Assembly (NCBI GenBank): GCA_030323885.1
Contig: CM059187.1
Span: forward strand, 88,703,726 to 88,767,725
Direction: 5' to 3'
DNA: 64,000 nt
Source: Branchipolynoe longqiensis
Lineage: Eukaryota > Annelida > Polychaeta > Phyllodocida > Polynoidae
Shown: piece by piece, positions 53,499-63,887 of the stretch
Numbering within the stretch: position 1 is the first letter of the stretch
Layout of the letters: each line of letters starts with the position of its first letter
Translations under genes and position numbers: made by a program
Notes under the pieces: generated by a model
The model's input: the letters and a program-made list of their open reading frames with translations, nothing else
Told to the model about the DNA's origin: nothing
The model's database searches: none

Positions 53499-55292
53499 CT
53501 ATTTGTTGTTTTGGTTGGGGTTGGTCAATAACTCATCCATAAGAGAGGCCAATGCCCTAGTTGTTGATCTGTCTTTTCTAAATCCATTTTGTTGGGTGGT
53601 TAGGTATTTTGAAGACTCTAAAAATGTTTTTATCTCATCATGTATTATTTGTTCTATGATTTTGCCAGGAAGAGGGAGAATAGATATTGGGCGCAGCTCA
53701 CTACAGTATCTTGGGTTATTGGTCTTTGGGATGGGTGAAACTGTAGCTAGTTTCCAGCTTTCCGGGAAAATACCAGTGTTGACCACTAGGTTATACAGGT
53801 GAGTAAATTCATTTATAAGTGCAGTAATTGAAACCTTCATTAGGGCTGAGATGATGTCTTTAATGCCAGATGACTTATATGCTGATGCAGCATTGACCTT
53901 TCTGAGGATTTGCTCCTGTGTTATCTCAGTCAAATCATACGTCTGATCATTGGTGGTGACCGTGTAGGTGTCCTGACTATCTACAGCCTGGTCAAACTTT
54001 CTGGCAAGATTCTCACCTACATCAATAAAGTAGTTGTTGATCTCTTCTGCCAGGAGGCTATCTGGTATTCTCTCCCCGTTGTCCTCATTACTAAGATTGC
54101 TGATAATGGATTTTGCTTCCGGGCTAATTTGTTGCAGTTCATGCCAGAGTCTCTTAGGATTTTGCTTATACTTATTTATCTGGTCTAAACAGTGCCTAGA
54201 CTTGGCTTTTCGCACCTCGTTTCTGGCCTTCCTGACCATACATTCAGCTATAAATTGATCCCCAGGGTCTCTTGTTATATCTGATTTCTGAATGAAATAA
54301 TCTCTGTCCTGTTGTAATTCTAGGAGTTCATTGTTCAAATAACCAGCTGTTTTGTTTCTTATGTCAAGTCTAACCAGGGGACAGTGTTTGTTTGCAGCAT
54401 TGACAATCATTTCTTGAATCATGTCCCAGCATTTGTTTGGATCTTCCTCTGATAGTAGTTCTGCTGTATTGTTTTCCCTCAAAGTGGCTGCTAGATCATT
54501 GAAGTTACAATTCCTGTAGGTGCGGCCCCAGTAGATGGTGGTTCTTTTGTCATTTCTGGGCTTTTTCTTTATTATATATATTGGTTTATGGTCGCTTATA
54601 TTGTAGTTCAATACACCCAATTTTGTACAGTACTTGATATTAGTGAAAGCAAGGTCTATTGTTTTTTGTGTGGTCCTTGTTACTCTAGTCGGTTGTTTAA
54701 TTACTTGCTGGAGTTCATGTTCTGCCGCAAATTGTTTCATATAGCCTGCAGGTGGGTGCCTCTTAGCGCTGTAGTCAATGTTAAAATCACCAATTAGGAG
54801 CACTTCATACTTATTAATGTCTGGGATCTGATTCATTGACATGCTTATTTGCTCTATTGCTTCATTTATGTTTCCATTTGGAAGTCTGTAGATGTTACCT
54901 AATAATATTCTTTTTGTGTAGGGTCTAGTTATGACAGCCCATTGGAGTTCAATGTTTGGATTAGAGCAATTTTGTTCCAAATACTTGTCTGCATCCACGT
55001 GCAGGTCAGTCCTGCAATAGATCCCTAAACCTCCACCATTCTTGACCTGACCACTTTGTAGTTTTGTCTTCCTATCAGCTCTAAGAAACTGGTAATTAGG
55101 GATTGATGTTAACTTTGTCTCCATAGATTTATTGAGCCATGTCTCAGATATTGTGAATATATCAAACCCTGATCTTGGTAGGTCTAGTCTTAGTTGTTCT
55201 ATCTTATGGGTTAAGCTGCGTACATTCAGGTGGCCAATCTTAAATCCAGGGAGGCCCTTTAAATCGCTTAGAGGAAGCTTGCCTTCCTGACA
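53499..55292 (-). pseudogene. LINE ORF2: endonuclease plus N-terminal half of RT
   Basis: The frame is open from 55292 to 53499, about 597 codons. It starts upstream of the first ATG (55124), because the endonuclease motif GHLNVRSL and the acidic SETWLN precede that ATG. Endonuclease motifs follow in order: GLGIYCR, LLGNIYRLPN, LLIGDFNID, QPTRVT, TIDLAFTN and the catalytic SDHKPI. A linker and the start of RT follow (SSGIKDIISALMK, SELRPISILP, QNGFRKDRSTTRA). The frame ends at NPNQNNK, just before the palm motif with the first catalytic Asp, so RT is dead. About 125 bp beyond, the GT-rich array begins. The clade is near jockey/CR1. The endonuclease would nick target DNA to prime reverse transcription. 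It lies on the same strand as, and downstream of, the ORF1 at 57907-59116. Confidence 0.9.
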
Positions 55293-55504
55293 TCACCTGT
55301 TTTGTTCATCCTCCAATTTCCCTCAGCACAGTTCTCAACCCCCAGGTCCCAGCGCCCCAATGCCCCAACAAATATAAGTTTACATGAATTAATTAGGTTT
55401 CCAGTCAACCAGTGTTTTAATGTAGGTCCAGTTCCCCTAGACCACAGCCAGCCAGTCTCACATAGGAGTGTGGAAAATACCAATGTAGTAACTCCATTGG
55501 CCAT
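55268..55504 (-). CDS. Small ORF overlapping the start of LINE ORF2
   Basis: A 78-codon frame ends at 55268 and overlaps the open ORF2 frame by 25 bp in another phase. I recognise no domain. It has several Trp, Cys and Gly residues and a hydrophobic start. It may be the tail of an upstream LINE ORF, or chance. Confidence 0.25.
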   Translation of the reverse strand: MANGVTTLVFSTLLCETGWLWSRGTGPTLKHWLTGNLINSCKLIFVGALGRWDLGVENCAEGNWRMNKTGDVRKASFL

Positions 55505-55849
55505 CCTATTGTTGTATTAGTATTAATTAGTGCTTTAATGTTAACACTAATCAGACAATTCCAAGCTGGAGAATCCGTGTGAGTTTTGCATGTCTCTCTT
55601 CAATTATAGTGTAAACTGTTAATATGTCATTGTTTGAGCATGTCTATAAGTTTAGTGCTAGCATACAGAATGGTGGGGGCCTGATATCCTCTTTGACACT
55701 GATTCTAACAGGCATGCATTGGATTGGTTAGTGGGTAGTGGGTCAGTAGAAAATGGATGGACCAGACTACATGTATCCCTGAAGTCTGGAGATAATAGCC
55801 AATCAATGAACAGTTTTCAGGAGGGGCATAATGTAGTCCAAGCAACCCG
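55505..55849. other. No recognised feature
   Basis: Non-coding sequence between the LINE piece and the satellite. Confidence 0.35.
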
Positions 55850-56814
55850 TGTCTCAGGCAGTGAGCACATAGTCTGCCAGCCAACCAGCTGACACACTAG
55901 TGGTGTGCAGCATGACCACCACATGTTCCAAGACAATACTTTGAATAATGTGCACATAATCTGACATCGATACACAAACTTTTCAAACTGTGCACATAAT
56001 CTGACATCGATACACAAACTTTTCAAACTGATATACTATATTTTCATGGATGCTGTTTGAGTAATAGGTCCATAGCATGACAGTAATAGGTACAGAGCAT
56101 GGCAGCTCCATATTCTAAGATAGTGCATAACCACCAACCACTTAAGACTCACAACTGGCATGTGGCGCGGCAGTTATAAAATCCAAGGTTGTGTTTGACT
56201 AACAGACACACAGTATGACAGTCAACCAGCCGACCTGGCAGCATACACATCATGGCAGCTAAATATTCTAAGAAGTAAGATACAGTTTGAGTAACAGAAA
56301 AAAACAAAAAACAAAGGTTAGTTGGGTTACGTTCAGTGAGGCTCCTGCTGTACAACAGGTAGACAGCACCCAATATGTGGCACCCAGTCTGCTCAGTGCA
56401 ATATTGGAAACACTGCGGGCTGACAATCAATCACAGCCAGATCACAGGTGCCAGTTCACCCTCACAGGCCCACTGAACTTTAAAAATCATTTGAATCATA
56501 TCCAGTCTGGCATCCATATAATGTAACAGTTATATATTTTGGGATACTGTTTAAATAATGGGCACATAACATGACATCCACCCAAGCGATACACCCGTGG
56601 TATGTAGAATGAAAAATGCATGTTCCAGAATATGGCTTGAGCAACTGGCACATGGATATTCACCCACTGCAGCAGCATACAGCACGACAGTTATACATTC
56701 TAAGACACTGTTCAAGTAAAAGGCACACAACAGCCAATCAGCTGGCACAATAGTGCCATGACAGCCATATATTACCGGGAACTATTTTGACTAGTGGCCA
56801 TCCAATACAACAAT
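55850..56814. repeat. Degenerate satellite, about 100-bp units
   Basis: Recurring strings (AGCATGACAG, CAGCCAACCAGC, ATTCTAAGA, CTGTTTGAGTAA, GGCACACA) appear in a roughly constant order. A 45-bp exact duplication ends near 56030 (TGCACATAATCTGACATCGA). Confidence 0.65.
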
Positions 56815-57690
56815 TAGTCAGAGCACCAGTGGTTACACAATACAACTATCAGTCAGCGCACTACTGGGATGTAGTACCTACACAATACAACAATCAGTCA
56901 GTGCACCAGTGAGATGTAGTGGTCATACAATACAACAATCAGTCAGTGCACCATTGGTATGTAGTGGCCACACAATGCAACAATCAGTCAGTGCATCAGT
57001 GGGATGTAGTGGTCACAAAATACAGTAATCAGTCAGTGCATCAGTGGGTTGTTGTGGTCACCCAATACAATATTCAGTTAGTGCACCAGTGGGGTGTAGT
57101 GCCCAGAAAATGCAACAATCAGCCAGTGCACCAGTGGGATGTAGTAGTCACACAATACAAAAATCAGTCAGTGCACCAGTGGGAGTGCACCAGTGGGATG
57201 TAGTAGCCACACGATACAACACTTAGTCAATGCATCAGTGGGATGTAGTAGCCACACGATACAACAATTAGTCAGTGCACCAGTGGGAGTGCACCAGTGG
57301 GTGTAGTAGCCACACAATACAACAATCAGTCAGTGCACCAGTGGGATGTAGTAGCCACATGATACAACAATTAGTCAGTGCATCAGTGGGATGTAGTAGC
57401 CACACGATACAACAATCAGTCAGTGCATCAGTGGGATGTAGTGGCGACACAATGCAACAATCAGTCAGTGCACCAGTGGGAGTACATCAGTGGGATGTAG
57501 TAGCCAGACGATACAACAATTAGACTGTGCATCAGTAGGATGTAGTGGTGACACAATGCAAACAATCAGTCAGTGCACGAGTGGGATGTAGTGGCCACAT
57601 AATGCAACAATCAGTCAGTGCATTAGCGGGATGTACCAGCCACACAATACAACAATCAGTCAGAGTATCAGTGGGATACCATGCCAGCTA
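56815..57690 (+). repeat. 45-bp minisatellite, about 19 units
   Basis: The unit includes CACAATACAACAATCAGTCA, GTGCACCAGTGGGATGTAGT and GGCCA. Some units carry an extra GGAGTGCACCAGT. As 45 is divisible by three, frames encode 15-residue repeats on both strands, and none is a gene. Confidence 0.93.
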
Positions 57691-57906
57691 GATAGTCCTA
57701 GGTAGAGTTTTAGTGGTGAATGCATGGTAGAACAGTCAACGACTCAATACACCAGTGGTATGTAGCATGATACAGATTCAGTCAAAGGTTTTTGGGTTAT
57801 ATTTGGCAAGGTCGCTGTTGTACTCCTAGTAAACATCTCACAATAGACATTATTTAAAAAAATTCCAAACCTGTTGTCCCTCACTTCATTTGCATTACAA
57901 TACTGG

Positions 57907-59116
57907 CTACACATCTCCACGTCTGGCAAACCTGATGCTTTCCCGCTTAGATACAAGTGCCAGTCCCAGCTTATTGAGGCCTTTGAATGATTTATCTCTC
58001 AGCTCCCGACTATGCAGCATTGCTCCGATTCCATAAAAGGAATTAGTGGTAGCTTCGTGGAGAGTGAGGTTACCAGTATCCATGAGCATATCCATCAAGT
58101 CTGGGTTTTGATCAAACTTTAGATCCAAGACTCTTTTCAGTACGGTCTCCCTTTGTTGACGCCAGTCTGGTGAATCAGGAACCTGGTCAGCAATCCGCTT
58201 TGCTTCCAGTGGGGTGGGTGCCATAGCAACCTGTCTAGAGTGATCCACTTCACCCACATCCCTACACTTTTCTGCCTGAAACATGTGCTCTGCTGTTGGG
58301 TAGATTGTGTCATTGTCTTCAATGGGTGAGGCAAAAAAGTTTGACAGGAACGAATGTTCCGAGTGGAAGTATAGTCCCTCATCAAACCGGACTGTCTTAG
58401 CCTTGGCCAGAGAAAAGCGAGGTGGGAGAAGATGTTGCTCTGTCTGTTTATATTTTTTTCCATCGATAACAACTCCGTCCTCATGGACACGCACTTCGCT
58501 GCCGCTAGCTCTGGCCAGTGCTGCCACTGACCGATAATCTTCACGCATCTTGCGGGTTAGGGTGGTGACATCATCATTAAGAAAAATACCTCTATATTTA
58601 TCTGAGTCTCTGAGTTTGGTTCTGGCAAAGTATATAAGATTCCTATCCTGTACAGATCGGAACGAGATCATAATTGATCGAGGATGAATGGCAGTGTAGC
58701 CCTGGTGGTTTGGTCTTGTATGTGGCAGCATTTGTCGCTTGCCCATCCGGTAGATTGACACCATGGCAGCTGGGTCAACTCCCACATTCAAGTAAGCAGT
58801 CAACTCCATATCGATGTAGGTCCTCTGCCTCCTCTTCAGGCTTTCCATCCAATTTCATATTGCAAATCCTAATGCGGTTCTCCATATTATTTAGTTGCAT
58901 TGTCAGCCTCCTGTTGTTCTCCTCGGTGATGCTAAGCTTGTAAGCTGCTATGCGTAAATTCCGGCTGTCAACACTATGTTGTCGGCAACTGTCTGCCAGG
59001 AGGGCCGTCAGGTTTGCCATGTCATTGGTCACCTTGTCCACAAGACTTTCATTGCTTACTCTAATCTCAGTCAGACTGTTATTAAGTTTGTCTTCCATTC
59101 TATCCAGTCTTGCCAT
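57907..59116 (-). pseudogene. LINE ORF1p with C-terminal NADAR (YbiA-like) domain, frameshifted
   Basis: The first frame starts at ATG 59116 (open upstream to about 59245) and holds a coiled coil (about residues 1-80) and MENRIRICNMKLDG, the start of an L1-ORF1p-like RNA-binding region. Near 58805-58830 the frame shifts. The second frame, numbered from its ATG at 58848, continues with NVGVDPAAM, FRSVQDRNLIYFARTKLR and FLNDDVTTLTRKM (residues 21-101), the expected ORF1p continuation. A C-terminal NADAR/DUF1768 domain covers residues 159-304: FHSEHSFLSNFF, YPTAEHMFQAEK with Glu187, TPLEAKRIA, DWRQQRETVLKRVL, LKFDQNPDL, NSFYGIG and KGLNKLG. NADAR proteins act on ADP-ribose conjugates. In the usual D-x-[YF]-W-G-x-G motif the Trp is Tyr272 here. 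ORF1p binds LINE RNA as a trimer. The fusion is real within one frame; the function is inferred. Confidence 0.85.
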
Positions 59117-59886
59117 TATGAGGGCTAATGTTGGGATAGTGGGATCATGTTCAGATTGATTTCTGGAGTGGAGCGTGTGTGTTGTTGGCGATGATGGGCA
59201 GTCGACAGTCCCGGAGCCAGAAGCCACAACCGGCGTCTTCCCACGTGTGCAGGCCTTATCCCCAACTGTTTACTGTGACATTTTGCTAACACCAGTTTCA
59301 ACCAAATTATCAATGTGTATTGAAATGTTCCAGGCCAGCCTTTTGGATAAGGCTAATTTACACGCGAGCTTTCTAACACCGGCACTGTCACACACCGGAG
59401 GCTGTAGTACCAACCATAAGATTTAGAATATGTATCAGTAAGATATTACGGGCTCACCAGCCTTGTAAATTTTAATTTCTCTGTGGATCTTCAGATATTG
59501 ACACCACCACACCAGCAATTTGCATCAGTCCCACTTGAGCGTAGCTTGAACAGATAAGTCTGATTCGAATCTGCCACATATGCCTATGAAATCGGTAGCT
59601 GTGTTACTCATGCACAGAAAACCAGTTCAAACTCACCAGAGTGTGAGCTCCTGTCACTCAAATCCGGGCCAACCACCTTTTACTTGTATTATCACTCACT
59701 CACAACATTGACTTTTTGTGTGATATTTAACTGCTTATGTCCAAAATATGGTATCCTTGAGTTCCCTAAGTTATAATGATCCTCCTTGAATAGTCTGTAG
59801 CTGTGTTTTAGTAAGAGACAGTTTATTTTCCGTGTAGTTACAGCTCCAGCTTGTTTGCACGCTTGTTTACTCGTGCGTCATGTCGG
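59117..59886 (-). other. Region upstream of ORF1, possibly LINE 5' UTR
   Basis: No other known repeat is recognised. In a LINE this position would hold the 5' UTR with an internal promoter. The element's 5' boundary is not visible. Confidence 0.3.
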
Positions 59887-59902
59887 CATATGCAACTTTA
59901 AG

Positions 59903-59990
59903 GTTTCTGTATGTTCGACCCCAGTACTCTATTGTTATTGTTTCTGGGTTTCGTTTTTTTATAATATAAATGGCTGAACAGATCCTTCTT
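59903..59990 (-). pseudogene. Short fragment of LINE ORF2 endonuclease region
   Basis: About 75 bp match 54513-54590 at roughly two thirds identity (CCCCAGTA, TTTCTGGG and TATAATATA in order). On the minus strand it encodes a YWGRTYRN-like string. It is a second relic of the same LINE group. Confidence 0.5.
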
Positions 59991-60144
59991 TCAGTCCCAT
60001 TTCCGGCTATTGAACAATCATGGTTATTTACACAAATTACAGAAGGGAATAGACTGTAGGCCTACTGTCGGCCTATTGTGTGCAGCGCAAACTTCTTTGA
60101 ACGCAAATGCAGAAAAAATGTGGGTATATCTTTTACGAACTTAA

Positions 60145-60484
60145 AGTTGCATAGTCCGATAGTTTTGGGTTTCTAACATTTTTCTGAGATTAATATATTA
60201 AATTGATTGCTATAATCTACCTTACTTTAGTTTGAAGTGACTTTTATTTTAAATCGCTAAGTTTTGAGATGTTTGAAGTGCAAACATGTCAAATTAGTTT
60301 TGGCAAGCACGCCAAAAGTCTGACACCATAGGCTTCTGCTGTAACAGGTTCTATTAAATTGACTCAATATTCCCCACCAAATGCTTCTTAATAAGTGCAT
60401 CAGTATCAAAGTTAGATATGTAGAATCAAATCTAGATAACTGTTTTGGTTTTGAAAATTTGATACTTCATCGGACTATGCAGCT
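60145..60484 (+). mobile_element. K MITE, complete
   Basis: TTAA precedes it, and TGAA replaces TTAA after it. The core GGCAAGCACGCCAAAAG is present. Confidence 0.85.
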
Positions 60485-60532
60485 TGAAGAGAAATCCAGT
60501 AATAATATTGTGCTTTTTCCTCGGTGCGTTAA

Positions 60533-60827
60533 AGTTGCATAGTCTGATGAAAACCTTAAATTTTCAAAAACATAAAATTTTCAAAGTCAAAGCAATTATC
60601 TAAATTTGATTCTCCATGTCTAACTTAGAAACTGGCACACATTTGTCACCACAGAAAACGGAATACTGAGATAATTCAATTGAATAGAACCTGTTACTGC
60701 AGAGTGCTATGGTGTCAGAGTTTTGGCGTGCTTGACTTCACGCTAAAGTAAAGTACATTATAACGATCAACCTAATATATTTATCTCATAAAATATCAGA
60801 AACTCAAAACCATTGGACTATGTAACT
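60533..60827 (-). mobile_element. K MITE, opposite orientation
   Basis: It reads in reverse relative to the copy 50 bp before it. A deletion removed part near the GGCGTGCTTG core. Confidence 0.82.
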
Positions 60828-60832
60828 TTAGT

Positions 60833-61057
60833 GTGTGGTCATACTTTGCCAATTCTACACAAACTGGCGTATGTGGTATCCATTAATACATCTGTCAGTC
60901 GCAATGAATTCATGGCATTATTTATGGGGTTTTTTGTAGTCTTTTTTTTTTTTTAATCGCTGAGTCATATTACAAAAATCGTAGGCCTTTTTTCAAATGA
61001 AAGTGTAAATAGCAAATCATCAGTCACATGGATATTATGCTGTTAGGTTACCCCAGC
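60833..61057. other. No recognised feature
   Basis: Short non-coding stretch with a T13 run near 60942. Confidence 0.35.
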
Positions 61058-61275
61058 AGCTCTCTTCCTGTGTCAGGGCTGCTGCACAACCCATTAGAAA
61101 ACGTGTTGGAGGCTGGGTTATGACTATAGCCCCATGAATTTGCAATCGAAAATACTCAATATATTACTACAATGCTTGTTTATCATAGCCCACTATTTTT
61201 GAGTGAAGAATTGATGATGGATTGATTGGTGGTTGCTTTACGCCGTGTGGGCAGCATAGGCCATATTCACGGTTA
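61058..61275. repeat. Q repeat copy 2 followed by T repeat copy 2
   Basis: Q (GGAGGCTGGGTTATGACTAT, TTTATCATAGCCCACTA) ends near 61205. T (GATTGATTGGTGGTTGCTTT, CGCCGTGTGGGCAGCATAGG) follows at once. Confidence 0.55.
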
Positions 61276-61334
61276 GGTTAATAGGCCTAAACAGTCCAAT
61301 TGAGAGTATTATCTCGTAACTGCCGTCTTGGTTC

Positions 61335-61383
61335 TTTTGCTTTTCTTCCAATTCACCAACTCTACTTCAATATAGATAAACAC
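61335..61383 (+). repeat. F repeat fragment
   Basis: TTCACCAACTCTACTTCAAT then ATAGATAAACACCGGATG matches F fragments elsewhere. The CCTCCCGT array begins right after it. Confidence 0.5.
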
Positions 61384-62655
61384 CGGATGCCCTCTAGTCC
61401 TGCCGCACTCCCGTCCTCCCGCCCTCCAGTCCTCCCGTCCTCCCACACTCCCGTCCTCCCACAATCCCATCCTCCCACACTCCCGTCCTCCCACAATCCC
61501 GTCCTCCCCTCCTCCCGTCCTCCCGTCCTCCCGTCCTCCCACACTCCCGTCCTCCCACAATCCCGGCCTCCCGTCCTCCCGTCCTCCCGTCCTCCCGCAC
61601 TCCCGTCCTCCCGTCCACCAGCCCCCCCGCCCTCCAGCCCTCCCGCCCTCCCGTCCTCCCGTGGGCCCGTCCTCCCGTCCTCCCGTCCCCCCATCCTCCC
61701 GTCCTCCCATTCCCTCGTCCTCCCGTCCTCCCATCCTACCACCTCCACGCCCCGCCCTCCCGCCCTCCCGGCCCTTCCCACCCCCGTCCACCCTCCGTCC
61801 TCCCGCCCTCCCGTCCCTCCATCCTCCCGCCCCCCGCCCTCCCACCCTTCCATCCTACCGTCCTCCCACACTCCCGTACTCCCGCCCTCCCACACTCACG
61901 TCCTCCCACAATCCCGTCCTCCCATCCTCCCGTCCTCCCGCACTCCCGTCCTCCCGTCCTCCGCCCGCCCGTCCTCCAGCCCTCCCGCCCTCCCGTCCTC
62001 CCGTCCCGCCTCCCGTCCTCCCGTCCTCCCATCCTCCCGTCCTCCCGTCCTCCATCCTCCTGCACTCCGCGTCCTGTCTCTGCCCTCCCGCCCCCCGTCC
62101 TCCCTCCTCCCGGCCCCCCGTCCCCCCTTCCCCCGCCTGCCCGTCTCCCGTCTCCCGTCTCCCGTCCTCCCGTCCATCCCCCATCCTTCCGTCTCCCGTC
62201 CCCCCATCTTCCCATCCCCCGTCCTCCCTTCCCCCCGTCCTCCCCCCCCCCCTCCTCCCGTCCCCCTGTCCTCGTCCTCCCGTCCCCCGTCCTCCCGCCC
62301 CCCCCGTCCTTCCGTCCTCCCGTCCTCCCGTCCTCCCGTCCTCCCGTCCTCCTGTCCTCCTGTCCTCCCGTCCTCCCGCTCTCCTGCACTCCCTCACTCC
62401 CGTCCTCAAGCCCTGCTGCTCTCCCTCCCTCCAGCCCTCCCTCTCTCCCTCACTCCCACTCTCCGGCCTCTCACCCTCCTTTCCTTGCGCTCTCCCGCTC
62501 TTCCGTTCTCCCACTTCCCCCCCCCCCCACACCCCGCCCTCCCGCTCTCCCGTCCTCCACCACTCTCGACATCCCGCCCTCCTCCCGCCCGCCCTCACTC
62601 CCACCCTCCCGCCCCCACACCCTCCCCCTCTCCCACCCTCCACCCATCCTCCTTA
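61384..62655 (+). repeat. 8-bp pyrimidine array (CCTCCCGT)n
   Basis: About 1.27 kb of CCTCCCGT, CCTCCCAC and CCTCCCGC units, becoming irregular after 62100. The minus strand (ACGGGAGG) can form G-quadruplexes. The 509-codon Pro/Ser/Arg-rich ORF and its shadows are artefacts. Confidence 0.95.
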
Positions 62656-62733
62656 GGGAATACAGTTTTGAAACTAGTATTACACCACCTGCAGAATCCC
62701 TGTCGCGTGTCCTTCAACACACTGTCAACAAAA

Positions 62734-63696
62734 TGTAAAAATATACGGATTTTCGGTTCGGAATTATATATTGCCAGAGATCATTATGGTTCCAGGGCGA
62801 CGGAGTGGGGCGAAGATTTTGTAATCTAACAGGAATGATGGCCCACGCACATTATGACATGATATAAGCTATGTGAAATATATGTTCATACATGATGCCT
62901 AGGATTAATGAAGAGATGTTCTTATATAAGAGACAGTTCAGGTTTGGTGAAATATTCCTCTATGTATTCATAAAGAATGCAATTGGAGAAAAACAACATT
63001 TTAATATATATATATATATTTGTAACTGTTTGCAACTACCTGTTACCATGGTGCCGATGGGCCAGCACACCAGCCTAATCAACATACACACCGAGGCGCC
63101 ACCTGCAGCTGGGTTGAGTGGCCGCCACCCGACTGGGTGGTGCCACCCTCCCAGGCTGTGGGGGGTGCTTGATTGGCGGGCTGTGGGATGTCCAGTTACC
63201 CCCTCCCCTCTTGGCCTCTGACCACACTGGCCACACTAGATTATTGATTATGAAAAACCGATGCTCCAGTCACACTGGACAGCGGCACTCTACTCCTGGC
63301 TCTTGAGTGAGACACAACTACTCTAGAGCAGGACCCCAGACACTCTGTCTGATGCTACCAAAATTCACATATCTAAATTGAGTTGAGCGCAACAACCATA
63401 GGACTCCGGTTCAATGGGCTGTAGGCACTGATTCAGAGACAGACTATAGAGGCAATGAGATTCTGTGTGGACAGAAGATAAGCGGTTAGGTCACTAATAG
63501 GTGAACAGGAGTTGATGCCAATAATGCACAACATCCTCACTGTCTATCTTTGTGACTTGTCTTCCTTTCTTCCTTAGGAGTGGTTAATGAGTTAGTAGTA
63601 TTGGTTTGAATAACAGCATCACAGGTCAAATGAATGGGGAAGAGTTTAGGGTATTCTGGGGTGCTCATGACAGCCGGGCATCCACGAATATTATGA
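62734..63696 (+). mobile_element. Solo LTR, third copy
   Basis: It starts TGTAAAAATATACGGATT and ends near ACGAATATTATGA, flanked by AAAA on each side. It matches 12976-13959 over its length, with AATAATG in place of the AATAAA signal. Confidence 0.75.
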
Positions 63697-63887
63697 AAAA
63701 GGTTCTCAACATGCTCAACAACCAACAACACAAAACGTTCACAAGGGATTAAAAGAAAAACTACTTGGTTTACTGTGCGTGCTGTCGGTAAGGATTCAAT
63801 GTGTTTGTCATCTCCAGCCGCCCCTTACACTCTCCCAGCGTTTGAATGAAACCCACCACATAAGCAGCCTAGTATTCGCTTTTACTT
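63697..63887. other. No recognised feature
   Basis: Short non-coding spacer. Confidence 0.35.

Noticed and set aside
56815..57690. CRISPR-like or repeat-protein gene
   Set aside because: 45-bp direct units with no spacers, mixed point changes and no coding flank.
61300..62829. 509-codon Pro/Ser-rich ORF and Gly/Arg-rich ORFs on the other strand
   Set aside because: Product of the CCTCCCGT array; composition-driven open frames on both strands.
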